Shown: positions 1-8,381 of the stretch, piece after piece
How positions within the stretch are numbered: position 1 is the first letter of the stretch
Layout: the number at the start of each line of letters is the position of its first letter
Origin: CBDCLY01 sp965218715
GTDB taxonomy: Bacteria > Bacteroidota > Bacteroidia > Flavobacteriales_E > Vicingaceae
Reading direction: 5' to 3'
NCBI GenBank assembly: GCA_965218715.1
Contig: CBDCLY010000033.1
Coordinates: 62,001 to 126,000 of the forward strand
DNA length: 64,000 nucleotides
Position numbers and translations under genes: made by a program
Notes under the pieces: model-generated
Told to the model about the DNA's origin: nothing
Seen by the model: the letters and a program-made list of their open reading frames with translations, nothing else
The model's database searches: none

Positions 1-302
1 CCACAAAATGAGGCAATTTTTTCTTCCAATGTTTTATGAATATCCTGGGTTCCACAAATGAACCGAACAGATGACATCCCAAAACCATGACTATCAAGAG
101 CATCTTTAGCAGCTTGAATCACTTTGGGGTGAGAAGAAAGTCCGAGGTAGTTATTTGCACAGAAATTCACCACTACTTCTCCAGTATTGATTTTTATTTC
201 TGCGTCTTGCGGACTAGTAATAATTCTTTCTTTTTTGAATAAACCTGATGATTCAATCTCAGATAAACTTGTGCTTAAATGTTCTTTTATTTTTCCGTAC
301 AT
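1..302 (-). CDS. kbl: Glycine C-acetyltransferase (2-amino-3-ketobutyrate CoA ligase), N-terminal part, cut by window edge
   Basis: I translated this directly; it begins MYGKIKEHLSTSLSEIE with ATG at 302 and runs off the window start. About 100 residues are visible. They contain VVNFCANNYLGLSSHP and a following HGFGMSSVRFICGTQ segment, the N-terminal signature of the PLP-dependent alpha-oxoamine synthase family, and the second stretch is typical of Kbl. Kbl cleaves 2-amino-3-ketobutyrate with CoA to glycine and acetyl-CoA in threonine breakdown. The PLP lysine lies outside the window, so AONS (BioF-like) relatives cannot be fully excluded. It is separated from gdhA by a terminator and therefore should have its own promoter, which I could not identify. 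Confidence 0.88.
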   Translation of the reverse strand, partial: MYGKIKEHLSTSLSEIESSGLFKKERIITSPQDAEIKINTGEVVVNFCANNYLGLSSHPKVIQAAKDALDSHGFGMSSVRFICGTQDIHKTLEEKIASFC

Positions 303-329
303 CTCGTATAATTTGCTTTAAAATTAGCC

Positions 330-361
330 AAAAAAAACCCTGAAGTTTGAGCTTCAGGGTT
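330..361 (-). terminator. Intrinsic terminator of gdhA
   Basis: A perfect 10-bp inverted repeat (AACCCTGAAG / CTTCAGGGTT, arms 336-345 and 352-361) with a 6-nt loop is followed, on the minus strand, by a run of T residues (plus-strand A run 331-337). It lies 21 nt past the gdhA stop codon and before kbl, so it ends the gdhA transcript. Confidence 0.9.
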
Positions 362-382
362 GGTGCATTTATCTTTCTTTTA

Positions 383-1744
383 TTAAACTACTCCTTGGGC
401 CAACATCGCGTCAGCTACTTTTACAAAGCCAGCAACATTTGCTCCTTTTACATAATCAACATAACCATTGCTTTCACCATATTTAACACAGGCTTCATGT
501 ATGGAAACCATAATATGATGCAATTTCTCATCAACTTCTTCTCTAGTCCAAGAAAGTCTCAATGAATTCTGACTCATCTCTAAGCCAGATGTAGCAACAC
601 CACCAGCGTTGGATGCTTTGCCAGGAGAAAACAATATTTTAGATGAATGGAATACTTCAATTGCTTCAGGAGTACAAGGCATGTTAGCGCCCTCAGCAAC
701 GCAAATTGCTCCGTTTCCTACCAATGTCTCAGCGTCTGATTTTTCCAATTCATTTTGAGTTGCACAAGGTAAAGCAATGTCTACTTTGATTCCCCAAGGT
801 CTAGATCCTTCTAAAAATTCGAAACCATCAAATTGATCAGCAATTTCTTTTACTCTTCCTCTTCTAACGTTTTTTAAGTCCATTAAGAATTCCAAATGCT
901 CTCTTTGGAAACCATTTTCAGCATGAACCGTTCCAGACGAATCTGAAACACTAACTACAGTGCCTCCAAGATCCAAAACTTTTTCAAGGGCATATTGAGC
1001 AACATTTCCAGAACCTGAAATCGCAACCTTTTTACCTTCGAAACTATCGTTTTTAGTCTTCAGCATTTCTTGAGCAAAATAAACTGTTCCATATCCGGTA
1101 GCTTCTGGGCGAATTAAACTTCCACCAAAACTTATTCCTTTACCCGTTAAAACACCGGTAAACTCATTTCTTAATCTTTTGTACTGACCGAACATGTAAC
1201 CAATTTCTCTTCCGCCTACACCAATATCGCCGGCTGGAACATCTGTATCAGGACCAATGTGACGAGATAATTCTGTCATGAAACTTTGACAAAATCGCAT
1301 GACTTCATTGTCTGACTTTCCTTTTGGGTTAAAGTCTGATCCACCTTTTCCACCACCCATTGGAAGAGTAGTTAAGCTGTTTTTAAATACCTGTTCAAAG
1401 GCCAAAAATTTCAATACACTTAGGTTTACAGAAGAATGAAACCTCAAGCCACCCTTGTATGGCCCAATTGCAGAATTCATTTCAATCCTAAATCCTCTAT
1501 TTACCTGAGTTTTGCCTTCATCATCTATCCATGGCACTCTGAACATCAATACTCGTTCAGGTTCAACCATACGCTCTAATAACATCTTGTTTTGATATTC
1601 AGGATTTTCCTCAATAAAAGGAATTACAGTTTCTGCAACTTCTTGGACAGCCTGTAAAAACTCAGGTTCATTAGAATTCTTTTTGGTGACTTCCTCAACG
1701 AATGCGTTGATTTTGCCTTCTAGATTATTTGTTCCAGTACTCAT
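383..1744 (-). CDS. gdhA: NADP-type glutamate dehydrogenase
   Basis: This 453-residue protein has the length of the small hexameric glutamate dehydrogenases, which make glutamate from 2-oxoglutarate and ammonia in the cytoplasm. The substrate-binding segment KGGLRFH lies near residue 97, and the catalytic-lysine segment PMGGGKGGSDF starts at about 128. A GDIGVGGREIGYMFGQYKR stretch follows, then the Rossmann dinucleotide motif SGSGNVAQYA near residue 243. The NADP preference is inferred from overall similarity to GdhA. The gene is monocistronic: a TACATTTG box lies 23 nt before its start and an intrinsic terminator follows it. Confidence 0.96.
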   Translation of the reverse strand: MSTGTNNLEGKINAFVEEVTKKNSNEPEFLQAVQEVAETVIPFIEENPEYQNKMLLERMVEPERVLMFRVPWIDDEGKTQVNRGFRIEMNSAIGPYKGGLRFHSSVNLSVLKFLAFEQVFKNSLTTLPMGGGKGGSDFNPKGKSDNEVMRFCQSFMTELSRHIGPDTDVPAGDIGVGGREIGYMFGQYKRLRNEFTGVLTGKGISFGGSLIRPEATGYGTVYFAQEMLKTKNDSFEGKKVAISGSGNVAQYALEKVLDLGGTVVSVSDSSGTVHAENGFQREHLEFLMDLKNVRRGRVKEIADQFDGFEFLEGSRPWGIKVDIALPCATQNELEKSDAETLVGNGAICVAEGANMPCTPEAIEVFHSSKILFSPGKASNAGGVATSGLEMSQNSLRLSWTREEVDEKLHHIMVSIHEACVKYGESNGYVDYVKGANVAGFVKVADAMLAQGVV

Positions 1745-1766
1745 TAGCTTAAGGTTATATTTTGAG

Positions 1767-1774
1767 CAAATGTA
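1767..1774 (-). promoter_or_regulatory. Bacteroidota -7 box of gdhA (TACATTTG)
   Basis: The plus strand reads CAAATGTA, i.e. TACATTTG on the minus strand, a perfect match to the TAnnTTTG consensus. It lies 23 nt before the gdhA ATG in a 69-nt gap. No TTG element is found at the usual distance, so support rests on the -7 box and position. Confidence 0.5.
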
Positions 1775-1813
1775 AATAATTTCTCAATGGCTCCTCGTTT
1801 TGATTCAGGAATA

Positions 1814-2908
1814 TCAAATCACTTGAAATTGTTTCCCAGGTAAGGATTGGAGACAACCCAAGAATTCTAATTCCAACAATAGACTATTTGTTTTACTCAT
1901 GCTTTGATTGGTGTTTAAACAAATGGTATCAATTCCAAGAACAGGATTAGATACAAAACAATTCATAATTGCTTTTTGATCCTCGTTGAGGCCGTTAAAG
2001 TCAATTTGAATTTGTGTCTTTTTTTGAATTTGTTCTTCCCATCCTAAGGCAAGAATAACATCCTCGGCAGATTCTATTAATGCGGCTTTATTGTTTTTAA
2101 TTAAGCCATTGCAGCCTTCGGCATTATCCTCTTTGGGATGGCCAGGTACAGCAAATACATCTCTGTTATATCCTTGTGCTAAATCTGCGGTAATCAATGA
2201 GCCCCCTTTTTTTCCAGATTCTATAACCAGCACCGCATCAGAAAGCCCTGCAACAATTCTATTTCTTTCCGCAAAGTGACTAGGAATTAGTTTTTTATCG
2301 CTCGAGTAATCACTTAAACAGCAACCTTTTTCATTGATTTTATCTGCAAGTTTTGAATGCATTTTCGGGTAAACTTGGTCCAAATGATCTGCCAAAACAG
2401 CCCAAGTTTCTACTTGGTGCTTGAGTGCCGATCGATGAGCAGCAGCATCAATTCCATAAGCCAAACCACTAACAATTACTAGTTCATAGGGGCTTAACTC
2501 TTTAACTAAATCTTCGCAAAATCCTTTTCCCCAATTGCTAGCTCGCCTTGAGCCAACTATACTCAAAACTCGTTTGGGATTTAAATTGGCATTCCCTTTT
2601 TGGTAAAGAATTACAGGTCCATCATCGCAATGCAATAATCGAGTTGGGTACTGCTCATCAAGGTAAAAATGGGCATTAATTTGATGCTTTTCCATGAAAT
2701 CAATCTCTTTCTCTGCTTCTACTAAAACTTGGGTTCTATTTAGTCTTTTTGCAGTTTTAGGACCTAATCCTGGGATTTTTAATAAAGAATTTATGCTGGT
2801 TTTAAAGAGGGCCTCAGGGCCTCCGCAATAGGCAATCAGCTTTTTTACGTTGCGATGGCCAATTCCTGGAATAAGCGATGCAGCGATTTTGTAGTGTAAA
2901 TCGTTCAA
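1814..2908 (-). CDS. dprA: DNA-processing protein A (DprA/Smf)
   Basis: DprA loads RecA on incoming single-stranded DNA during natural transformation. The 364-residue protein starts with two helix-hairpin-helix-like repeats (IPGIGHRNVKKL at about 14, IPGLGPKTAKRL at about 45). The Rossmann-like DNA-binding domain follows, with SIVGSRRAS, VSGLAYGIDAAAH and ESGKKGGSLITADLA. A C-terminal winged-helix-like region of about 70 residues ends the protein. The start is a TTG codon at 2908: no in-frame ATG lies upstream, and the N-terminus (LHYKIAASLIPGIG) already fits the family. It is divergent from kdsB with a 44-nt gap. Whether the organism is competent cannot be told from this gene alone. Confidence 0.93.
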   Translation of the reverse strand: MNDLHYKIAASLIPGIGHRNVKKLIAYCGGPEALFKTSINSLLKIPGLGPKTAKRLNRTQVLVEAEKEIDFMEKHQINAHFYLDEQYPTRLLHCDDGPVILYQKGNANLNPKRVLSIVGSRRASNWGKGFCEDLVKELSPYELVIVSGLAYGIDAAAHRSALKHQVETWAVLADHLDQVYPKMHSKLADKINEKGCCLSDYSSDKKLIPSHFAERNRIVAGLSDAVLVIESGKKGGSLITADLAQGYNRDVFAVPGHPKEDNAEGCNGLIKNNKAALIESAEDVILALGWEEQIQKKTQIQIDFNGLNEDQKAIMNCFVSNPVLGIDTICLNTNQSMSKTNSLLLELEFLGCLQSLPGKQFQVI

Positions 2909-2909
2909 T

Positions 2910-2936
2910 TTGGTTGGTTTGAATTTAATATCTTAG
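2910..2936 (+). promoter_or_regulatory. Possible kdsB promoter (TTG-N16-TATCTTAG)
   Basis: TTG at 2910-2912 and TATCTTAG at 2929-2936 resemble the Bacteroidota promoter with one mismatch in the -7 box and a spacer one base short. The box ends 16 nt before the kdsB ATG in the short dprA-kdsB gap. This is a weak call. Confidence 0.35.
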
Positions 2937-2952
2937 CCAAAAGTATTCAATC

Positions 2953-3690
2953 ATGACCGCAATTGGAATTATTCCCGCAAGATTTGATTCGAGCCGATTT
3001 CCCGGCAAACCGCTTATTCAGATAAACGGGAAAAGCATGATCCAACGTGTTTACGAACAAGCTTCCTTAGTGAAGAAGCTAGAACAAGTTTGGGTCGCCA
3101 CTGACGACCAAAGGATAGTAGTGGCAGTTGAAGCATTTGGGGGAAGAGTAAAATTGACTGACAAGAATCACCAAAGTGGAACGGATAGATGTCTCGAATT
3201 GGCAAATAGCTTGGACACAAATTTTGATGTTGTAGTGAACATTCAAGGAGACGAACCATATATTCAACCAAAACAAATTGAACAATTAATCAATTGTTTT
3301 GAAGATTCAACTACTGAAATAGCAACTCTTGTCAAACAAATTGAAACAGAAGAAGAATTATTGGATCCTAATCGGCCTAAAGTGTTATTTGACAAACGAA
3401 TGAATGCAATTTATTTTAGTCGACAAACAATACCTTATAACAGAAAGCTGCCGAATCATTTAGACGGCCAAACCTCTTATTATAAACACATTGGGATGTA
3501 TGCTTATACAATGAAGGCATTGCAATCGATTTGTGAATTGCCTCAAGGTAAACTTGAATTGCTTGAAGGCTTAGAACAATTGCGTTGGATAGAGAACGAT
3601 TGGAAAATTAAAGTGGCAATCACCAATTTGGAAGCTCAGTCTATAGATACCCCTGAAGATTTAGAAAATTTATTGAAAGCGTCCACCTAA
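2953..3690 (+). CDS. kdsB: 3-deoxy-manno-octulosonate cytidylyltransferase (CMP-KDO synthetase)
   Basis: KdsB activates KDO with CTP for attachment to lipid A in lipopolysaccharide synthesis. At 245 residues it has the usual family length. The nucleotide-binding signature IPARFDSSRFPGKPL lies at residues 6-20, followed by VWVATDDQRI, the KNHQSGTDRC segment and the metal-site motif NIQGDEPYI near residue 97. It lies just upstream of the HU/SPOR gene but that gene has its own promoter overlapping the kdsB 3' end, so kdsB may be transcribed alone. The call is secure. Confidence 0.95.
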   Translation: MTAIGIIPARFDSSRFPGKPLIQINGKSMIQRVYEQASLVKKLEQVWVATDDQRIVVAVEAFGGRVKLTDKNHQSGTDRCLELANSLDTNFDVVVNIQGDEPYIQPKQIEQLINCFEDSTTEIATLVKQIETEEELLDPNRPKVLFDKRMNAIYFSRQTIPYNRKLPNHLDGQTSYYKHIGMYAYTMKALQSICELPQGKLELLEGLEQLRWIENDWKIKVAITNLEAQSIDTPEDLENLLKAST

Positions 3691-3704
3691 AATTTTTACC
3701 TTCG
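3673..3704 (+). promoter_or_regulatory. Promoter of the HU/SPOR gene (TTG-N21-TACCTTCG)
   Basis: TTG at 3673-3675, a 21-nt spacer and TACCTTCG at 3697-3704 fit the Bacteroidota consensus with a C in place of one T. The box ends only 7 nt before the ATG at 3711, so the transcript should start at or next to the start codon. Confidence 0.6.
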
Positions 3705-3710
3705 CAATTG

Positions 3711-4778
3711 ATGGAGCATCTAAAAATTGACATATACATTTCTGACTTACTGTATCAGTATGATTGTGTTATTGTGCCTGACTTGGGTGGATTTGTTGCA
3801 AATTACTTATCTGCCAAAATACAACCCATACATGGCATCATTCAAGCTCCTAGTAAAAGCATCTCTTTTAATCGCAACCTGAAAACTAACGATGGCTTAT
3901 TAACCAGTCACATTGCACAACGAAAGTTGATCTCTTACGAAGAGGCCAAGTCTTTAATTGATGCATTTGTTAATCATTCAATTGAAGGTTTAAAAAAGGG
4001 AGATAAAATTAGAATTGATAAAGTGGGTGTTCTATTCTTAGACCCAGAGGGCAATGTTCAATTTTATGCTGAAGAGCAAAATGATTATTTGCTAGATTCT
4101 TTTGGTTTAGGCCAAATTCAAGCGAAACCGATCATTAGAGAAAAAATTGAAGAGCGAGTTGAAAGGAAACTCAATGAACCAATTATTCTTCAAGAAGAAG
4201 TTAAAAAACGAAGACATTATTGGCCTGCAGCTGCTTCAATATTGCTATTAGTGTGTTCTGTTTTTTGGCTTAATCAACAGTTTAATTTGCTTGATGAGTC
4301 TAAAGTTTTCATGAGTTCTTTTAGTTTTTTCAATAATGCACCTGGAATTTACACTGAAAAGGATTTAACAATTGAAGAAATCCATTTTGAAAACATCAAC
4401 TTTGAAGAGAAAGAGTATGAAGCCGATTTAGAGTGGATTCCTTATGAATTGGAAAAGGAAGCCACGCTGCTAATCGTTCATAATGAATTGGTAGTTTCAT
4501 CTAAAATTGACAATACTGCCGTTGATGTAGAAGTTTCACCATTGGCTACTTTTCACGTAATGGGTGGTTGTTTCTCTATGGAATCTAATGCAAAAGGATT
4601 AGTGGACCAACTTCGGCAAGAAGGCTTTAAAGCTCAACTATTGGGGAAATACAAATCTTTTCATGCAGTTTCTTACCAAAGTTTCACTACTAGAGAATCT
4701 GCATTGAGATTCTTGAAATCCATTAAGGAAGAAAAAAACCCACAAGCCTGGCTTTTAGTCCAAGATTTTAAAGATTAA
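3711..4778 (+). CDS. HU-CCDC81-type domain protein with one membrane helix and a C-terminal SPOR domain
   Basis: The 355-residue protein has three parts. Residues 1-100 (IYISDLLYQYDCVIVPDLGGF and following) match the prokaryotic HU domain related to CCDC81, a DNA-binding HU-like fold. A single hydrophobic helix (WPAAASILLLVCSVFWL) lies at about residues 169-185. The last 75 residues (FHVMGGCFSMESNAKGLVDQL onward) look like a SPOR domain, which in known proteins binds denuded septal peptidoglycan. The expected topology is HU domain in the cytoplasm and SPOR in the periplasm. A TTG at 3708 precedes the ATG, but the ATG at 3711 is preferred. This domain set is known from Bacteroidota; its role is not established. 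Confidence 0.82.
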   Translation: MEHLKIDIYISDLLYQYDCVIVPDLGGFVANYLSAKIQPIHGIIQAPSKSISFNRNLKTNDGLLTSHIAQRKLISYEEAKSLIDAFVNHSIEGLKKGDKIRIDKVGVLFLDPEGNVQFYAEEQNDYLLDSFGLGQIQAKPIIREKIEERVERKLNEPIILQEEVKKRRHYWPAAASILLLVCSVFWLNQQFNLLDESKVFMSSFSFFNNAPGIYTEKDLTIEEIHFENINFEEKEYEADLEWIPYELEKEATLLIVHNELVVSSKIDNTAVDVEVSPLATFHVMGGCFSMESNAKGLVDQLRQEGFKAQLLGKYKSFHAVSYQSFTTRESALRFLKSIKEEKNPQAWLLVQDFKD

Positions 4779-4792
4779 TTCTAGCAATCCAT

Positions 4793-4800
4793 TACTTTTG
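4793..4800 (+). promoter_or_regulatory. Bacteroidota -7 box (TACTTTTG) of the thioesterase gene
   Basis: TACTTTTG is a perfect TAnnTTTG match ending 20 nt before the ATG at 4820, in the 38-nt gap after the HU/SPOR gene. No TTG at the expected distance was found. Confidence 0.5.
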
Positions 4801-4819
4801 TGCTTTCAAAATTTGATTG

Positions 4820-5341
4820 ATGAAAGCGAGAAAAGCACAGGAAACATTTACCACCACATCTAAGATTGTTTTACCAAATGATACCAATGTATTGGGAAAT
4901 TTAATGGGTGGACAATTGTTAAACTGGATGGACATTGCCTCTGGAATATCTGCCCAAAGGCATTGTAGAAGAGTTGTTGTAACCGCCTCTGTTAATCATG
5001 TTTCCTTCAACCAGCCAATAAAATTAGGCGATGTTGTTACAATAGAAGCAAAAGTGTCGAGAGCATTTAGTTCTTCTATGGAAGTTTACATGGATGTTTA
5101 CGTTGAATTACAAAGCTCTGGGAAAAAGATAAAGTGCAATGAAGCCATTTATACTTTTGTCGCGGTTGATCAGATTGGTAGTCCTATTGAAGTTCCAGAA
5201 TTGCTTCCAGAAACTGAGCAAGAAAAGGAACGATATGCCGGAGCTTTAAGAAGAAGACAACTTAGCCTGATATTGGCCGGAAAAATGAAACCCGCTGATG
5301 CTACAGAATTAAAGGCATTGTTTGATATTTCAAAAGCTTAA
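4820..5341 (+). CDS. Acyl-CoA thioesterase, hotdog fold (YciA/BACH-like)
   Basis: This is a 173-residue single hotdog-domain protein that should hydrolyse acyl-CoA to free fatty acid and CoA in the cytoplasm. The segment PNDTNVLGNLMGGQLLNWMD near residues 19-38 is the characteristic active-site helix region of YciA and the mammalian cytosolic acyl-CoA hydrolases. NHVSFNQPIKLGDVV follows as the next hotdog strand region. The ATG at 4820 is preferred over a TTG three bases earlier. The 3' end overlaps the convergent glycosyltransferase gene by 4 nt. The acyl chain specificity cannot be read from sequence. Confidence 0.9.
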   Translation: MKARKAQETFTTTSKIVLPNDTNVLGNLMGGQLLNWMDIASGISAQRHCRRVVVTASVNHVSFNQPIKLGDVVTIEAKVSRAFSSSMEVYMDVYVELQSSGKKIKCNEAIYTFVAVDQIGSPIEVPELLPETEQEKERYAGALRRRQLSLILAGKMKPADATELKALFDISKA

Positions 5342-6318
5342 TCCAATTCTAAACTTGAAAAGTCTGCCTCAAGCATGCATTTGAAATGACCTTTAGGACA
5401 CTTGTCGAAACCAATCTTACTGCAAGGTCTGCAGGATAATTCTTTGTTCTCAATAACTTGAAATTTAGGAGATCCATCCTTCAGGTATGGATACATCCCA
5501 AATTCAGGCACAGTATTCCCCCAGATTGAAATAATCTTTTTGTTAAAAGCGGCGGCAATGTGCATCATGCCTGTGTCAGGACTAATTACTAAATCTGCAC
5601 CTTTAATGATTAATGCAGATTCTTCAAGGCTTGTTTTTCCTACAGCATTAATCGTTTTCTGCGGAAATTGTTGATGTAGGATGGCCCCCAATTCTTGGTC
5701 CTCCTTTCCACCTATTATCACCAACTTATTGTCAATAGCAGCGATTAATTCTATTAATTTTTCTTTAGGAATTTTCTTTGTGGCGTGGTTGGCACTAATA
5801 GCAAGTACATGGTATTTTTTATCACATGTATCGCTTAAGAAATTTGGAATTGAAGTGGATTTAGGTAGAAAAAAATCGAGGCCATTTCCATCATTTTCAA
5901 TGCCTAAGGCTTTCGTTGTATTTAAATACCTGTCAACAATATGTGTGTCGGGTAATCGCTTGATTTTTAAATTTACCAAGAGCCATTTCTGCCAATTCAA
6001 CTTATTAAAGCTCCAAGAGAGGGCTTTTAGTTTTCTTTTAATCTGAAGCGATCGAATGTTCTTGTGAAGGTCAATGATGTAATCGTATTGTTCTTCCTTT
6101 AGTTGGTCAATTACTTCATGTGTGCTTTTTTCAACAGAATATACCTTGCTTAGGTATGGATTTGGTTTTAGCAATTTTGAATATGCCGCTTTGGTAACAA
6201 AGTGTACTTCAACCTCACCCTCTAATTGTGTTTTTAGACAACGGATAACAGGGCTACATAAAACGATATCACCAATGGAGCTAAACCGAATCACCAACAC
6301 TTTTACCTTATTCTCCAT
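5338..6318 (-). CDS. Glycosyltransferase family 9 protein (heptosyltransferase-like)
   Basis: The 326-residue protein has the GT9 layout of two Rossmann-like domains. The N-terminus, KVLVIRFSSIGDIVLCSPVIR, carries the family's SSIGD/P-loop-like segment. ISPDTGMMHIAAAFNKKIISIWG, near residues 245-267, is the nucleotide-sugar-binding signature, with the conserved DTG and H. Family members transfer ADP-heptose onto the lipopolysaccharide core. Four cysteines near the C-terminus (CRPCSKIGFDKCPKGHFKC) match the Cys-rich tail seen in many Bacteroidota homologues. It stands alone and is divergent from tatD. The exact acceptor is unknown. Confidence 0.88.
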   Translation of the reverse strand: MENKVKVLVIRFSSIGDIVLCSPVIRCLKTQLEGEVEVHFVTKAAYSKLLKPNPYLSKVYSVEKSTHEVIDQLKEEQYDYIIDLHKNIRSLQIKRKLKALSWSFNKLNWQKWLLVNLKIKRLPDTHIVDRYLNTTKALGIENDGNGLDFFLPKSTSIPNFLSDTCDKKYHVLAISANHATKKIPKEKLIELIAAIDNKLVIIGGKEDQELGAILHQQFPQKTINAVGKTSLEESALIIKGADLVISPDTGMMHIAAAFNKKIISIWGNTVPEFGMYPYLKDGSPKFQVIENKELSCRPCSKIGFDKCPKGHFKCMLEADFSSLELD

Positions 6319-6371
6319 TGAAGCAAAATAAAGGAATAATAAACAAAAACTGAATATGAAATTCTATGTGC

Positions 6372-6379
6372 TACCTTTG
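6372..6379 (+). promoter_or_regulatory. Bacteroidota -7 box of tatD (TACCTTTG)
   Basis: TACCTTTG is a perfect TAnnTTTG match in the 68-nt gap between divergent genes. It ends 5 nt before the ATG at 6384 and 8 nt before the ATG at 6387, which makes a leaderless or nearly leaderless tatD-ansA transcript likely. An apparent upstream ATG at 6366 would place the box inside the gene. Confidence 0.6.
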
Positions 6380-6386
6380 CAAAATG

Positions 6387-7169
6387 ATGTTGATAGATAC
6401 CCATACCCACCTTTATGCATCTCAGTTTGATGAGGATCGAGAACCTGCAATTCAGGCTGCAAAGGACTTGGGAGTAGGGATGTTTCTATTGCCCAACATT
6501 GATTCAACCAGCATTTCTGGCTTAAAAAAGCTAAGCGAAATGGATTCAAGCATTTTGCCAATGATGGGGCTTCACCCTTGCTCAGTAAACGAATCGCTAG
6601 AAGAAGAATTAGAAATTATTGAAAAGGAGTTAAATTCCGAGACAAATTACATTGCAATTGGAGAGATTGGAATGGACTTATATTGGGATAAAACCTTTAT
6701 TAAGGAACAAGAATATGCTTTTAGAAAGCAAATCGACTGGGCAAAAGAAAGAAATTTGCCGATAGCCATCCATTGCAGAGAAGCATTTGACGAAATTTTA
6801 ACGGTTTTGGATGAAGTAAATGACGAGAAGCTATTTGGTGTCTTTCATTGCTTTACTGGAACACTTGATCAGGCACAGCATATTTTATCTTACGGAAATT
6901 TTAAACTAGGAATTGGAGGAGTAGTTACGTTCAAAAATGGGGGATTGGATAAAGTGTTACCCCATATTGATATTGATGACATTATTTTAGAAACAGATGC
7001 ACCTTATTTAGCTCCAAGCCCATTTCGTGGCAAAAGGAATGAAAGCAAATACTTGCTTAACATTGCTCAAAAGCTTGCAGACATTTATCAGATTCCTTTA
7101 GATGCACTAGCAGAAAAAACTAGCAATAATGCACGTCAACTATTTAATTTGAATTATGAATCGGCCTAA
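6387..7169 (+). CDS. tatD: TatD family metal-dependent hydrolase (DNase)
   Basis: From the ATG at 6387 the protein has 260 residues, the usual TatD length. The TIM-barrel metal ligands are visible: DTHTHL at the N-terminus, GEIGMD near residue 92, PIAIHCREA near 128, FHCFTGT near 153 and ETDAPYLAP near 203. TatD proteins are 3'-5' exonucleases or DNA-repair and quality-control hydrolases. I chose 6387 (or 6384, a second ATG directly before it) because the promoter box ends at 6379 and family members begin MLIDTHTHL. The gene overlaps ansA by 14 nt, so the two form an operon. Confidence 0.93.
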   Translation: MLIDTHTHLYASQFDEDREPAIQAAKDLGVGMFLLPNIDSTSISGLKKLSEMDSSILPMMGLHPCSVNESLEEELEIIEKELNSETNYIAIGEIGMDLYWDKTFIKEQEYAFRKQIDWAKERNLPIAIHCREAFDEILTVLDEVNDEKLFGVFHCFTGTLDQAQHILSYGNFKLGIGGVVTFKNGGLDKVLPHIDIDDIILETDAPYLAPSPFRGKRNESKYLLNIAQKLADIYQIPLDALAEKTSNNARQLFNLNYESA

Positions 7170-8181
7170 GGTATTACTTCTTTACACCGGGGGAACAATT
7201 GGGATGGTGAAAAATGCAAAATCTGGCGCATTGGCACCGATTGACTTTAATCATCTAAAAGACTATGTTCCAGAGCTTAACAGATTGTATATAGATATTG
7301 ATGTGCAATCTATATTGCCAATTATTGACTCTTCTAATGTTAACCCGGATACTTGGAAGAGATTAGCTGCAATAATCTTTAGTCAGTATTCCAAATACGA
7401 TGGCTTTGTTATTTTGCATGGTTCAGATACTATGGCCTATACAGGTTCTGCTTTAAGTTTCATGTTAAAGAATGTTGCGAAGCCTATTATATTAACAGGT
7501 AGTCAATTGCCAATTGGAACCATTAGAACTGATGGAAAAGAAAACCTAATTACGGCAATTGAAATTGCTGCAGCCAAAAAGGACGGTCGAGCAATTGTTC
7601 CAGAGGTGGCCATATATTTTGAGTATTCGCTTTATCGGGCCAATAGAACTACAAAAGTTAGTGCCGAGAATTTTGAAGCCTTTCAATCTCCAAATTATCC
7701 CAATTTAGTTGAAGCTGGCGTTCATTTGAAATACAATTCTAATGCGATTAAGCCACTACCATCGGAACCATTTGAACTTATTGATGAATTAGAAGAAGCC
7801 GTTACAAGTATTCGAATATTTCCAGGAATGTTTCCAGAAGCTGCGCTGAGAACTATAAATGCGCCAGGCTTAAAAGGATTGGTTTTGGAAACCTACGGTT
7901 CTGGAAATGCACCAGAGTTATCTTGGTTGGATTCCGCTTTAAAGAATGCCATTGAAAAAGGCCTTGTCGTATTAAACATCAGTCAATGTAATTCTGGTAG
8001 TGTTGTTCAAGAAAAGTATGCTACTGGCAAACATTTAAATGATATTGGGGTAGTAGGAGGAGAAAATTTAAGCTTTGAGGCAGCGATTACCAAATTAATG
8101 GTTCTTTTAGGTAATGCGGATGTTAATGAGCAAGATAGAGTGACGGTGCTTAAGCAGAATTGGTCAGGAGAGTTGGATTGA
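7156..8181 (+). CDS. ansA: Type I L-asparaginase
   Basis: The 341-residue enzyme hydrolyses L-asparagine to aspartate and ammonia. Both catalytic threonine motifs are present: LLYTGGTIGM at about residues 8-17 and ILHGSDTMAYTGSALSF near residue 95. The length and absence of a signal peptide fit the cytoplasmic type I enzymes. A C-terminal allosteric-type domain region with NISQCNSGSV is present near residue 272. It overlaps the end of tatD by 14 nt and is followed by a small hairpin and tRNA-Ser. Confidence 0.93.
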   Translation: MNRPKVLLLYTGGTIGMVKNAKSGALAPIDFNHLKDYVPELNRLYIDIDVQSILPIIDSSNVNPDTWKRLAAIIFSQYSKYDGFVILHGSDTMAYTGSALSFMLKNVAKPIILTGSQLPIGTIRTDGKENLITAIEIAAAKKDGRAIVPEVAIYFEYSLYRANRTTKVSAENFEAFQSPNYPNLVEAGVHLKYNSNAIKPLPSEPFELIDELEEAVTSIRIFPGMFPEAALRTINAPGLKGLVLETYGSGNAPELSWLDSALKNAIEKGLVVLNISQCNSGSVVQEKYATGKHLNDIGVVGGENLSFEAAITKLMVLLGNADVNEQDRVTVLKQNWSGELD

Positions 8182-8232
8182 TAATCCTATTCTTTAAAGG
8201 GCATTTGAATGCATTTTTTTGTAATTTGGCTG

Positions 8233-8252
8233 ACCCTTCAAAAAAGGGTTTT
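8233..8252 (+). terminator. Weak hairpin with T-run between ansA and tRNA-Ser
   Basis: ACCCTT (8233-8238) pairs with AAGGGT (8244-8249) across a short A-rich loop, followed by a few T residues. It could end the tatD-ansA transcript just before the tRNA. The stem is short and the T-run is interrupted, so this is tentative. Confidence 0.35.
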
Positions 8253-8255
8253 ATT

Positions 8256-8342
8256 GGAGAGGTGGCCGAGTGGCTTAAGGCGCACGCTTGGAAAGCGTGT
8301 ATGCGGGAGACCGCATCGGGGGTTCGAATCCCTTCCTCTCCG
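8256..8342 (+). tRNA. tRNA-Ser (anticodon GGA)
   Basis: The 87-nt sequence folds as a class II tRNA. The acceptor stem is GGAGAGG / CCTCTCC with discriminator G. The D arm contains GCCGAGTGGCTTAAGGC. The anticodon stem CACGC/GCGTG encloses the loop TTGGAAA, with anticodon GGA. A long variable arm (TGCGG/CCGCA) and a TTCGAATC T-loop follow. The long variable arm and G73 fit serine. The 3' CCA is not encoded, since CAT follows. Confidence 0.97.
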
Positions 8343-8381
8343 CATCAGATTTTTTTGAATTGCGATACTAGAAGGATTAAA

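Noticed and set aside
347..565. Plus-strand frame opposite the 3' end of gdhA
   Set aside because: It begins inside the gdhA terminator and is antisense to a conserved coding region; no promoter is visible.
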